A DNA stretch of 64,000 nt, taken from assembly GCA_949293905.1 (NCBI GenBank), contig CASFFG010000001.1, forward strand, positions 1 to 64,000, read 5' to 3'. Under the pieces are notes generated by a model, which saw only the letters and a list, made by a program, of their open reading frames with translations, searched no databases and had not been told where the DNA came from. Positions 34,576-42,867 of the stretch are shown here, piece after piece; within the stretch, counting starts at the first letter, position 1; each line of letters opens with the position of its first letter. The stretch comes from an uncultured Christensenella sp. (GTDB lineage Bacteria; Bacillota; Clostridia; Christensenellales; UBA1242). Position numbers and translations under genes: made by a program.

Positions 34576-35242
34576 AAATCGTACAATTCAAGTCATATAT
34601 CAAACCATTTATATCGTCTTAGGAGTAATAGGCTTCATGTCTAGTCTAGGATATTTCAGCGGAACTTTTAATACAGAATTTTATGTTTTCTATACAAACT
34701 TGTCGAACTACATTTGCCTAGGCTTTATGATTGCAATTTATGTTCATACTATAAAGTCGGCGCTTAAAAAAGAAGACGGATATGTAACTACCGCACCAAA
34801 ATTTAATTTTATGTGCGTCATTATGATTTTAGTCACCGGTTTAGTTTATAATATTCTTCTCGCGAAAGAGAATAGCGTTTATGACTATTTCATGTCGATA
34901 GGAAATTTAATTCAACATGTCATTTTACCGCTCATGTTTGTTGTAAACTGGGTGTTATTCTATGAACACGGGAAATTAAAATGGTATTATCCATTGCTTT
35001 GTACAATTATGCCATTAATTTATGTTGCTTTCATTCTTATTCGTTATGCAATCATTAACGCAGTCGCTCCAGGATTTACTGGTACGATATATCCATATTT
35101 CTTCTTGAACTTAAGTGATCTCGGTTGGGGTGGATTACTCGGTTGGATATTAGCACTACTAATAATATTCATCGCAATAGGATATATATTCTATGCCTGC
35201 GATAACCTAAAACAATGGCTCGACAAAAGAAAAATCAAATAA
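34568..35242 (+). CDS. Pr6Pr-like six-helix membrane protein
   Basis: The 224-residue membrane protein has about six helices. It carries FYTNLSNYICL near residue 45, HVILPLMFVVNWVLFYEHG, and YPYFFLNLSDLGWGG, which together resemble the Pr6Pr/AIG1-like (FAR-17a) families. AIG1-type relatives in animals hydrolyse fatty-acid esters of hydroxy fatty acids through Thr and His residues; here TNLSN and HVILP contain matching candidates, but the bacterial function is unknown. It is coupled to the lysoplasmalogenase gene by overlap, which again points to lipid metabolism. Confidence 0.7.
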   Translation: MIKNRTIQVIYQTIYIVLGVIGFMSSLGYFSGTFNTEFYVFYTNLSNYICLGFMIAIYVHTIKSALKKEDGYVTTAPKFNFMCVIMILVTGLVYNILLAKENSVYDYFMSIGNLIQHVILPLMFVVNWVLFYEHGKLKWYYPLLCTIMPLIYVAFILIRYAIINAVAPGFTGTIYPYFFLNLSDLGWGGLLGWILALLIIFIAIGYIFYACDNLKQWLDKRKIK

Positions 35243-35403
35243 AATTAATATTAATTAGTGATTAGTTTTAGTGATTAATTTTATAATTCATTCAATATTC
35301 TATTCATTATTAATAAATCATTTAAATTAAACTCTGCAAATTTAAAATTTTTGCGCTTGATAATATATTTATATCTTTTGTAATACCGAAGTTTCATCTT
35401 AAA

Positions 35404-35435
35404 CTATATTCATTTAAACCTATATTCATTTAAAC
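35404..35435. repeat. Tandem 16-bp duplication
   Basis: CTATATTCATTTAAAC occurs twice head-to-tail without a gap (35404-35419 and 35420-35435) in the gap before the 156-residue gene. Confidence 0.9.
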
Positions 35436-35456
35436 CCTTCTTTATTATTCATAAAA

Positions 35457-35499
35457 ACTTGACATTATACTTGACATTATAAAAGTTTTATGATATCCT
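35457..35499 (+). promoter_or_regulatory. Promoter with duplicated -35 region
   Basis: A 12-bp unit ACTTGACATTAT is present twice in tandem (35457-35468 and 35469-35480). The second TTGACA (35471-35476) is 17 nt from TATCCT (35494-35499) and drives the gene at 35525. Confidence 0.65.
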
Positions 35500-35524
35500 A
35501 ATCGCAAATAGGAGGTATATAATA

Positions 35525-35995
35525 ATGATTAATAATGAAGGTAAAAATAGTGCTGTGGTAAATAACGTCGTAAAGAAACTTAAAGATAGAGCGGAGAAAA
35601 CTAAAAAAATTATTAGCAATAAAAATTACATTAATTGGTTAAAAGAATTTTCAAAAACTCGACCTAATTTTGATTCTCAAACACTACCTTATGACGATGA
35701 ATTATCTCAAGACGAACAAAATAAAGCGTCAGCTATCAGTTTATTAATCGATGCGATTGACGATTATTGCGAAAAAACAAAAGAAGCAAGACCTATTAAA
35801 AATAAGGAAACAATTTTCCCTAATTTTCATTTCAATGTGCAAGACGGAGATTTTCGGTTCACTATTGGACGAGTATTTGGGCAAGGCTGTCTTGAATATT
35901 TCCATTTAGGGTTTAATCAAGATGAAGATGTGATTGACTTTGATGATTTAGTAGATTTTAGCCAAAACTACGAAGATGGTTTTAAAATTAGTTAG
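35525..35995 (+). CDS. Hypothetical acidic protein
   Basis: The 156-residue cytosolic protein has a basic helical N-terminal third (VVKKLKDRAEKTKKII), an acidic middle (LPYDDELSQDEQNK), and a C-terminal beta-like part (FHFNVQDGDFRFTIGRVFGQGCLEYFHLGF) ending in acidic DEDVIDFDDLVDF. The family is not recognised. It has an AGGAGG ribosome binding site and its own promoter, in a gap carrying short tandem duplications. The next gene is infC behind its attenuator, so the two are probably separate units. Confidence 0.7.
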   Translation: MINNEGKNSAVVNNVVKKLKDRAEKTKKIISNKNYINWLKEFSKTRPNFDSQTLPYDDELSQDEQNKASAISLLIDAIDDYCEKTKEARPIKNKETIFPNFHFNVQDGDFRFTIGRVFGQGCLEYFHLGFNQDEDVIDFDDLVDFSQNYEDGFKIS

Positions 35996-36049
35996 ATTTC
36001 ATAGGATATAAATAGGTATAAAAATTATCAAAAATTTTATAAAAATCCA

Positions 36050-36078
36050 TTGACAAATGAAAAATCTTTTGCTAAAAT
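36050..36078 (+). promoter_or_regulatory. Promoter of infC-rpmI-rplT
   Basis: TTGACA (36050-36055), a 17-nt spacer ending in TGC (extended -10) and TAAAAT (36073-36078). Confidence 0.8.
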
Positions 36079-36084
36079 ATTTCT

Positions 36085-36235
36085 CGTAAAGTAGGAGTTA
36101 CCACTTCTCACCTTGAAGCGTTTTAGCGACAATGGTTATAAAAATTGAATACTAACTTATCGCGTTTTTGCGTGTGTTATGAGATTTTTATAAGAGTGGG
36201 CACTTTACATAAAGAAGCCCATTTTTCTTTTGGGT
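36085..36235 (+). ncRNA. infC operon leader (L20-type attenuator)
   Basis: About 150 nt of leader ends in a terminator hairpin GTGGGC (36196-36201)/GCCCAT (36217-36222) with a T-rich tail. The 5' segment GTAAAGT (36086-36092) is exactly complementary to ACTTTAC (36202-36208) in the terminator loop, which would allow an alternative long-range fold. In Bacillus, L20 represses this operon through a leader of this kind; the match here is by position and architecture. Confidence 0.75.
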
Positions 36236-36245
36236 AGGAGGGAAT

Positions 36246-36761
36246 TTGAAAGAATCACTTAAAAATGAACAAATTGTTTTACCTGAAGTTCGTCTTATCG
36301 GGCCGAATGGCGAACAGTTAGGGATTGTGTCTAGCGATAAAGCGAATGAAATGGCACAGTCTTACGACCTGGACTTAGTTTTAATTGCACCAGACGCGAA
36401 ACCACCTGTCTGTAAAATTATGGACTATGGGAAATATCGATTTGATGAGTTAAAAAAGTTGAAAGACCAGAAAAAGAGCCAAAAGGTTGCTAAACTTAAA
36501 GAAATGCCGCTTAGCATGACTATCAGCGACCATGATTTAGAAGTTAAGGCGAAACAAGTTTGCAAATTTTTAGCAGATGGTAGCAAGGTTAGGGTATACA
36601 TTCGCATGCGCGGTAGGGAGCAGGCTAGACCGCAAATGGGTTATGATGTAATGAATAAGTTTGCTAATATGTGTTCAAATGTGGGACAAATTGAAAAACC
36701 ACCCGTTGTAAATGGAAGAAATATCTTTATGTTTTTAGCCCCTATTTCGACGAAAAAATAA
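36246..36761 (+). CDS. infC: Translation initiation factor IF-3
   Basis: Prevents premature 50S joining and checks the start codon. The 171-residue protein has the N-domain opening LKNEQIVLPEVRLIGPNGEQLGIVS and the C-domain with GKYRFDELKK and KVRVYIRMRGREQARPQMG. The start is TTG with GGAGGG at about 4 nt; non-AUG starts are the rule for infC and allow autoregulation by IF-3. It is followed by rpmI and rplT, the standard operon. Confidence 0.97.
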   Translation: MKESLKNEQIVLPEVRLIGPNGEQLGIVSSDKANEMAQSYDLDLVLIAPDAKPPVCKIMDYGKYRFDELKKLKDQKKSQKVAKLKEMPLSMTISDHDLEVKAKQVCKFLADGSKVRVYIRMRGREQARPQMGYDVMNKFANMCSNVGQIEKPPVVNGRNIFMFLAPISTKK

Positions 36762-36779
36762 TATGTTAAGGAGAAATTT

Positions 36780-36968
36780 ATGCCAAAAATGAAAACTAGA
36801 AAGGCCGTTGCAAAGCGTTTTAGTACTACAGGTACCGGTAAGATTAAAATGATGCACGACGGTAAAGGTCACATTTTGACCAAGAAATCAAGAAAAAGAA
36901 AGAGAAATTTAAGAAAAACCGGTTATGTTTCTAAGCAATATGCTAAGAACATAAAGGAAATGATTTAG
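36780..36968 (+). CDS. rpmI: 50S ribosomal protein L35
   Basis: The 62-residue basic protein opens with [21 protein letters not shown], the L35 signature, followed by [22 protein letters not shown] precedes the ATG. It is the second gene of the infC operon and cotranscribed with rplT. The length is typical. Confidence 0.98.
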   Translation: MPKMKTRKAVAKRFSTTGTGKIKMMHDGKGHILTKKSRKRKRNLRKTGYVSKQYAKNIKEMI

Positions 36969-36978
36969 GAGGCGCAAT

Positions 36979-37332
36979 ATGAGAATTAAGCGTGGAGTAA
37001 CTGGCGTAAAGAAGCGCCGTTCTATCTTAAAGCAAGCAAAAGGCTATCGTGGTGCTAAGTCTAAACTTTATAGAGTAGCACGTCAGGCAGTTATGAAGTC
37101 TGGACAGTATGCATATATCGGTCGTAAATTAAAGAAACGCGATATGCGCGCACTTTGGATAACTCGTATCAATGCTGCTTGCCATGAGAATGGAATTAGT
37201 TATAGCGTGTTCATTAACGGACTTAAGAAAGCGAATATCAACCTTAATCGTAAGGTTCTTGCCGATATTGCCGTTACTGACAAAGTGGCTTTTTCTAAAC
37301 TCGTAGACTCAGCAAAAAAAGCAGTTGCCTAA
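36979..37332 (+). CDS. rplT: 50S ribosomal protein L20
   Basis: The 117-residue early-assembly protein binds 23S rRNA and, in Bacillus, its own operon leader. It opens [20 protein letters not shown] and carries [22 protein letters not shown] and [14 protein letters not shown], all characteristic. AGGAGG lies upstream. A strong terminator follows, closing the operon. Confidence 0.98.
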   Translation: MRIKRGVTGVKKRRSILKQAKGYRGAKSKLYRVARQAVMKSGQYAYIGRKLKKRDMRALWITRINAACHENGISYSVFINGLKKANINLNRKVLADIAVTDKVAFSKLVDSAKKAVA

Positions 37333-37361
37333 TCTATGGGTATTTGATTAATTAAATGTAG

Positions 37362-37398
37362 AACCGCAGGTGTATTACACTTGTGGTTTTTTCTTTTT
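37362..37398 (+). terminator. Terminator of the infC operon
   Basis: AACCGCAGGTGT (37362-37373), an ATT loop and ACACTTGTGGTT (37377-37388) pair over 12 bp with two G-T pairs, then a T-rich tail. Confidence 0.92.
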
Positions 37399-37678
37399 AA
37401 TGAAATTTTTAGTCCATTTTAAAGTTAAATTTCCTTAAAACTACTTTTAACTGCTTTGATAAAAATTAAGTTAAATAATTTTGGTTTTAAATCTGCTATT
37501 AAATTAAAAACTAATTTAGGCATTTAAAAATAACAAAAAATAAAATAAAAATTCATCATCAACATATACTACTATCAAATTTTCTAACAAAAAAATGAAA
37601 AATAGATAAATATGTAATTACTACAAATAAAAAATAGCATCATAATTTACTACAAAATAACTATTTTTTAAAAAAGTA
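37399..37678. other. AT-rich intergenic stretch
   Basis: About 280 nt of A/T-dominated sequence with several A-tracts. No ORF, stable hairpin or repeat of note was seen before the promoter at 37679. Confidence 0.6.
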
Positions 37679-37707
37679 TTGACAAAAATTGACAATCGTG
37701 TTATCAT
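37679..37707 (+). promoter_or_regulatory. Promoter of the lipoprotein-repeat protein operon
   Basis: TTGACA (37679-37684), a 17-nt spacer and TATCAT (37702-37707). A second TTGACA lies inside the spacer. Confidence 0.65.
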
Positions 37708-37733
37708 CATACTAACTTAATGGAGGGAAGGTT

Positions 37734-38669
37734 ATGAAAAAGACAAATGCTAAGAAGATTTTAGCAATGGGAGTAGCGACTGCTGTAGTAGCATCTACTG
37801 CGGCTTTTACAGCATGCTCAAATGGAATTATGAATGAGAACTCAAACGAGGATATTTCAACCAGACTTATTGATGTTGAGGACGATTTATGCGATGCATT
37901 AACTGAAAAGACTAATTATAATATCCAAAAAGTTAATGATATTAGCATTAATCTTCCAGCAGAAGGGACTGAGGCAACTTCGTCATGGACAATCGTTGCG
38001 GAGGCAGTAACAAATAGGAATAATGATATAACATTATCTATAAATGGTACGGGGGCTGATACAACTCTTGCCACCGCAGCTGATACAGCACTTAATGAAT
38101 GTGTTGTTGTAAGTGAAACATCTACAGAAAAGTCCATAGACGACTCAAAGATTGAGGAATTTATTTCTAGTGTTACGGAATTAGTTGAAAAAACTAATAA
38201 TGTTTCGTTCGATTCACATTCTGTAACATCATCTACAACTACTAGTTTATCAAAAGACCAATTAACTACTTGGTTGGCTAGATATTACACTAGCGATATC
38301 AAAGCAAATGCAGCGGCTTCTGCACTTTTAAGCACAAACATTGCAGAAGAAGCAAGCAAAGACCCATCATCTGTTAATAATACGGTTGCATATTCCATTA
38401 CGCTTAATAGTGATGGTTATTGGTATGCTTCTTTAGCAGTAGATGTTAACGGATATACTTATACTTTCTCGTTTAATGTGAAGAATAATGCGCACACTAA
38501 TGATGAAATTTTAAATATAATTACGCAATATATCCTAGAAGACAAAGAGTACGAGGGACTAACTTTAGGAGAAGTTGGATATAAAGAGCCTAATAACGCT
38601 GTAAAAGTACTAACTAGATTAGACGAAATAAAATTACAAGCAAATGAAACAGAAGTATCACCTAATTAA
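37734..38669 (+). CDS. Secreted lipoprotein-like protein of unknown function
   Basis: The 311-residue protein begins with a signal peptide (MKKTNAKKILAMGVATAVVASTA) and a lipobox-like FTAC at about 25-28 followed by SNG, so lipid anchoring at Cys28 is likely. The rest is Ser/Thr/Asn-rich with mixed structure; near the end is DGYWYASLAVDVNGYTYTFSFNVKN. No family recognised. GGAGGGAAGG precedes the ATG. It is 35 nt upstream of the giant repeat protein and shares its promoter, so both probably act at the cell surface. Confidence 0.78.
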   Translation: MKKTNAKKILAMGVATAVVASTAAFTACSNGIMNENSNEDISTRLIDVEDDLCDALTEKTNYNIQKVNDISINLPAEGTEATSSWTIVAEAVTNRNNDITLSINGTGADTTLATAADTALNECVVVSETSTEKSIDDSKIEEFISSVTELVEKTNNVSFDSHSVTSSTTTSLSKDQLTTWLARYYTSDIKANAAASALLSTNIAEEASKDPSSVNNTVAYSITLNSDGYWYASLAVDVNGYTYTFSFNVKNNAHTNDEILNIITQYILEDKEYEGLTLGEVGYKEPNNAVKVLTRLDEIKLQANETEVSPN

Positions 38670-38703
38670 AAAAATTTAATCTAGAAATTTTTAAGGAGAA
38701 AAT

Positions 38704-41700
38704 ATGAAAAAATTCATAACATTTTTAGTTTCAATTGTGGTTATTGCGGCTATCGGCGTAGGGATTTATTTCATTATTAGAGAATCCAACAAAGAAAAAG
38801 ATATTACCATAAGTGCGACTGCGGGCGGTTATGTTGAAGTTGTTTATAATGACAATACTAGTACAGTATTGGAAGATAATCGAACTGAATTTAAGATTGA
38901 TAGAGATACAGATGTGCAGCTTACTGCTATAGCATTAGGTGGATATACTTTCACTGGTTGGAACATTGGTTCTGATACGAGTATTTCAAATCCTTATACT
39001 TTAAAAGTTAGTGGCGACATAACTATAAGAGCGAACTTTAGTGCAAATGGTTATACATTAACTTTAATAGGAGCAGACGGAAACACCACGGAGATAAATT
39101 ATACTAATGCTGAAAATTTATTAGCAAAATTAAATGAGAGTGTTGGTACTCCTAATACTGGATATGTTTATCAGTTTAAGATTGGTGATGTAGTTGTTGA
39201 TGAGAACACTACAATCAACCAAAATGTTGAAATTACTTATGAGCAAGTTGCTATTGAATACACTGTTAGTGTAAATACTAACGGGGCAACTGAAACTGGC
39301 TCATTATCTAATTTACCAAATTATGATGCTGAAGAAGGAACATTCAAATATACTATAGAAAGTGAAGAGATAACTCTTCCTACTGACTTAACCAAAAACG
39401 GATATACATTCGGTGGTTGGAAGTTAACGGGTGAAGAGACAACTATTACAGGAATAGCGCAGGGTGTAACTGGTGATATGTCAATCGAAGCAGTATGGAC
39501 TCCTGTCGAGTACACTGTAACTGTTAATACTAATGGCGCTGAAAATACGGGTTCATTAGCAAATATCCCAGGATATAACGCTGCAACAAATACATTTACT
39601 TATACTGTTGAAACTGATACAATAGTTTTACCTACTGACTTAACTAAAACAGATTACACTTGTACCGGTTGGAAGGTGACAGGTGAAGAAACAATTATCA
39701 CTGAAATAGTTAAAGGTTCGTTCGGCAATATTACAATTGAAGCAGTATGGAATTTAACTCAATACACAGTGAGTATTGATACAAAGGGTGCAGACAGCAT
39801 AGGTTCATTAGCCAATATTGATGGTTACAATACCGATACAAACTCATTTACTTATACAGTAGAAACGGAAACGATAAATCTACCTACCGACTTAACTAGA
39901 AACGGATATACATTTGGCGGTTGGAAAGTTGTTGACGGAGACACAATCACTGAAATTGCGCAAAGCTCAAGAGGAGATATATCAATCGAAGCAGTTTGGA
40001 ATCTCGTTCAATATACAATTACTTTCATGCATAATGGCGAGCAAGTTGGTACTGTTAAGTATGATATTGAGCATCTAGACATTGCTGAGCCTACAATTGA
40101 TGAAACTTTAGACAAAGAAGGTTATGAATATGCTTGGGAAGAGTATACTTTAAGTGCAGATAATCTTAGAGATTTCACAGTTAATTCTATCGAATCTTTA
40201 ATCAATTATGTTGTAACTATCGAAAATGCTGATCAAATTAATGGATTAGCAGATTTACCAAACTATAATGCAGAAACTGGTACATTTACTTATACGATAG
40301 AAAGTGAAACAATAACCTTACCTACTGATATAGAAAGAGAAGGATACACCTTTGTGCGTTGGGAAGAAGTTGGTGGAGATACTATCACTGAAATAGCAAA
40401 GGGCTCTACTGGCAATAAAGAAATTAGAGCAGTATGGAATCCGGTTGTGTATATTGTAACTTTTGATACTAATGGTGCAACTGACATGGGTTCTGTATCT
40501 AGTTTACCTGCTTATGTTGCTGGCGAGAACGGGACAGGAACATTTAGATATCTCATATTAAGCAACACAATAACTTTACCTACCGACTTAACTAAAAATG
40601 GATACACATTTGGCGGTTGGAAAGTAGTCGATGGAGATGCTATAACTGAGATAGCACAAGGTTCGACAGGCGATATGTCAATTGAGGTAGTATGGAATCC
40701 TGTTGAATATACCGTAACGATTAATACTAATGGCGCAACTGATATTGGCTCTGTATCTAATCTACCATCATATGTTGCTGGTGAAAATGGAACAGGAACA
40801 TTTAAATATACAGTAGAGAGTGAAACAATTACCTTGCCTACTGACCTAACCAAAACAGATTATGCTTTTGGTGGCTGGAAGATAACCGGTGAAGAAACAA
40901 CCATTAGCGAGATATCACAAGGCTCAACTGGTGATATGTCAATCGAAGCAGTATGGACTTTGACTGAATATACTGTATCTGTTGACACAAAGGGAGCAGA
41001 CAGCATAGGTTCATTAGCCGATATTACAGGTTACAATACCGATACAAACTCATTTACTTATACAGTAGAAACAGAAACAATAACACTACCAACCGACTTA
41101 ACGAAAAACGGATATACATTTGGTGGCTGGAAAGTTGTTGACGGAGACACAATCACCGAAATTGCGCAAGGCTCAAGGGAAGATATATCAATTGAAGCAA
41201 TATGGAATATAGTTGAGTACACTGTAACAATTAATACAAATGGTGCTACTGGAAATGGTTCAATATCTAATTTGCCAAGTTACGATGCATTAGCAGGAAC
41301 ATTCAAGTATACAGTAGAAACAGAAACAATAACACTACCAACTGACTTAACGAAAAACGGATATACATTTGGTGGTTGGAAAGTAGTCGATGGAGATGCT
41401 ATAACTGAGATAGCACAAGGTTCTACAGGTGATAAGTCAATCGAAGTGGTATGGAATATAGTTGAGTACACCGTAACAATTAATACAAATGGTGCGGAGA
41501 ATATAGGCTCATTAACAAATATCCCAGGATATAGCACTGAAACAAATTCATTCACATATACAGTTGAGAGTGAAAACATAACTCTTCCTAGAGATTTAAC
41601 TAAGACAAATTCAGCATTCATTCGTTGGGTTGAAGCAAGTGAAAGTGGAGAAACTACAACCGTTAATTCAATCGATACATCAAGATGTGAAAATATTAAC

Positions 41701-42048
41701 ATTAGTGTTGTTTGGGGTAAAATGTTAAGAATAAATGCTTCAGGTATAGTAAGTCCAAACCCTAACCATTATCTAGTTAACACTGACTTGTATGTTGAAT
41801 TAAATGAAGATAATTCAGTAAATTCTGTTTATAGATACGAGCAAGGCGAACTAGTTACATTGGCTGAAAATCTAAATGCTTTTGCCGATATAATTTGTGT
41901 TATGGATAGGGAAGGAGATGTTGTAAGAGTAGGTTCTACAACTATAAATACAGATGAAGATGTAGCAAACGCAATTAATGACATATTTAAAGCATCTGCT
42001 AATCAGTCGTCTGTAACAATAACTATCACTTACGGAGAGCGTTTATAG
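38704..42048 (+). CDS. Giant InlB B-repeat surface protein
   Basis: The 1114-residue protein has a signal-anchor helix at about 5-26 and a first beta module to about 180. Then come about ten InlB-B (Listeria-Bacteroides) repeat units of about 83 residues. A full unit reads EYTVTINTNGA ... GSLxNxPxY ... FxYTVExExITLPTDLTKNGYTFGGW ... TEIAQGSTGDxSIEAVW. Unit 4 is degenerate and unit 10 diverges at its end. A roughly 110-residue C-terminal domain closes the protein, with no LPxTG sorting signal or cell-wall-binding module, so anchoring is probably N-terminal. InlB-B repeats act as extracellular stalks in adhesins; the ligand is unknown. It is in an operon with the lipoprotein. Confidence 0.92.
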   Translation: MKKFITFLVSIVVIAAIGVGIYFIIRESNKEKDITISATAGGYVEVVYNDNTSTVLEDNRTEFKIDRDTDVQLTAIALGGYTFTGWNIGSDTSISNPYTLKVSGDITIRANFSANGYTLTLIGADGNTTEINYTNAENLLAKLNESVGTPNTGYVYQFKIGDVVVDENTTINQNVEITYEQVAIEYTVSVNTNGATETGSLSNLPNYDAEEGTFKYTIESEEITLPTDLTKNGYTFGGWKLTGEETTITGIAQGVTGDMSIEAVWTPVEYTVTVNTNGAENTGSLANIPGYNAATNTFTYTVETDTIVLPTDLTKTDYTCTGWKVTGEETIITEIVKGSFGNITIEAVWNLTQYTVSIDTKGADSIGSLANIDGYNTDTNSFTYTVETETINLPTDLTRNGYTFGGWKVVDGDTITEIAQSSRGDISIEAVWNLVQYTITFMHNGEQVGTVKYDIEHLDIAEPTIDETLDKEGYEYAWEEYTLSADNLRDFTVNSIESLINYVVTIENADQINGLADLPNYNAETGTFTYTIESETITLPTDIEREGYTFVRWEEVGGDTITEIAKGSTGNKEIRAVWNPVVYIVTFDTNGATDMGSVSSLPAYVAGENGTGTFRYLILSNTITLPTDLTKNGYTFGGWKVVDGDAITEIAQGSTGDMSIEVVWNPVEYTVTINTNGATDIGSVSNLPSYVAGENGTGTFKYTVESETITLPTDLTKTDYAFGGWKITGEETTISEISQGSTGDMSIEAVWTLTEYTVSVDTKGADSIGSLADITGYNTDTNSFTYTVETETITLPTDLTKNGYTFGGWKVVDGDTITEIAQGSREDISIEAIWNIVEYTVTINTNGATGNGSISNLPSYDALAGTFKYTVETETITLPTDLTKNGYTFGGWKVVDGDAITEIAQGSTGDKSIEVVWNIVEYTVTINTNGAENIGSLTNIPGYSTETNSFTYTVESENITLPRDLTKTNSAFIRWVEASESGETTTVNSIDTSRCENINISVVWGKMLRINASGIVSPNPNHYLVNTDLYVELNEDNSVNSVYRYEQGELVTLAENLNAFADIICVMDREGDVVRVGSTTINTDEDVANAINDIFKASANQSSVTITITYGERL
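39255..41720 (+). repeat. Array of about ten 250-bp coding repeats
   Basis: Units of about 250 bp encode InlB-B modules. Some are near-identical at DNA level, for example the units around 39765-40010 and 40965-41205, which favours unit gain or loss by recombination and may cause assembly collapse. Confidence 0.9.
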
Positions 42049-42055
42049 TAAAAAC

Positions 42056-42092
42056 AAAAATCTCTTGTCTAAAAGGACAGGAGATTTTTTCG
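42056..42092 (+). terminator. Terminator after the repeat protein
   Basis: AAATCTCTTGTC (42058-42069), a 6-nt loop and GACAGGAGATTT (42076-42087), then T-run. Confidence 0.92.
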
Positions 42093-42106
42093 TTATATAA
42101 TTGTAT

Positions 42107-42135
42107 TTGACTTAAAATTTTATATGTGCTAAAAT
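42107..42135 (+). promoter_or_regulatory. Promoter of the TrmH-type methyltransferase operon, predicted leaderless
   Basis: TTGACT (42107-42112), a 17-nt spacer ending in TGC (extended -10) and TAAAAT (42130-42135), then 6 nt to the ATG. No ribosome binding site. Confidence 0.78.
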
Positions 42136-42141
42136 GAATTT

Positions 42142-42867
42142 ATGGAACTTACTAAGCAAGATATAAAAAACTTAAAAGATAAAAAATTTCGTCGCGAACA
42201 CTCTCTAATTTTAGTTGAAGGTGAAAAGTTTTGCCATGATGTATTTAGTATGGGTAGCGATATTATATACACTATATCTAGTAATAAATTTATTACTGAA
42301 TACCCTAACATGTGTTATGTGAGCGATAAGGTTATTTCTCAAATCGCGACCACTAAAACCGCTCAAAATATTGTTATGGTGGTTAAAATTAAACCGATTG
42401 AAATTAATTCAGTTGGCAATTCATTAATTCTTGATAGACTCCAAGACCCAGGTAATGTAGGTACACTTGTTCGCTCGGCAATGGCATTTGGGTTTAATGA
42501 TATATATTTAATTGACTCAGCAGACCCATATAGTGAGAAATCTATTCGCTCGTCTGCAGGAATGATTCTTCGTGCACGCATACATAATGTTAGTTTTAAT
42601 GAAATAATGGATAATCGTGCACTCATAGCCGAAAATTTTTTAGTAGCGGACATGAAGGGTAAACCGATAGGTCAAATTCGTTTGCCAAAAACGAAAATTG
42701 CTGTTATAATAGGTAATGAAGGTAATGGCGTAAGTGACGAATTTTTGTCGCTTGCGGATATTAAAATTTCAATACCAATGTGCTCGGGCGTAGAGAGTTT
42801 AAACGCTGGAGTTGCTGGTAGTATAATAATGCAAAGAATAAGTGAGGTAAAAAATGTCAGGACATAG
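42142..42867 (+). CDS. TrmH/SpoU-family RNA 2'-O-methyltransferase
   Basis: SAM-dependent ribose methyltransferase of the SPOUT fold. The 241-residue protein has an N-terminal substrate-binding domain and the three SpoU motifs: LILDRLQDPGNVGTLVRSA, AVIIGNEGNGVSDEF and IPMCSGVESLNAGVAGSIIM, the last forming the knot. Such proteins in this position are usually 23S rRNA methyltransferases (RlmB/TsnR-like), but the target cannot be read from sequence. It overlaps yebC by 14 nt and starts from a promoter only 6 nt upstream. Confidence 0.92.
   Translation: MELTKQDIKNLKDKKFRREHSLILVEGEKFCHDVFSMGSDIIYTISSNKFITEYPNMCYVSDKVISQIATTKTAQNIVMVVKIKPIEINSVGNSLILDRLQDPGNVGTLVRSAMAFGFNDIYLIDSADPYSEKSIRSSAGMILRARIHNVSFNEIMDNRALIAENFLVADMKGKPIGQIRLPKTKIAVIIGNEGNGVSDEFLSLADIKISIPMCSGVESLNAGVAGSIIMQRISEVKNVRT

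Noticed and set aside
39321..41702. Several long antisense ORFs inside the repeat gene
   Set aside because: They recur at the same phase in each repeat unit and encode low-quality, repeat-derived text without ribosome binding sites. They are shadows of the strong codon bias of the plus-strand repeats.
39255..41720. Regular repeats resembling a CRISPR-like array
   Set aside because: The units are about 250 bp, in frame, coding and lack unique spacers; they are protein-domain repeats, and no cas gene is present.
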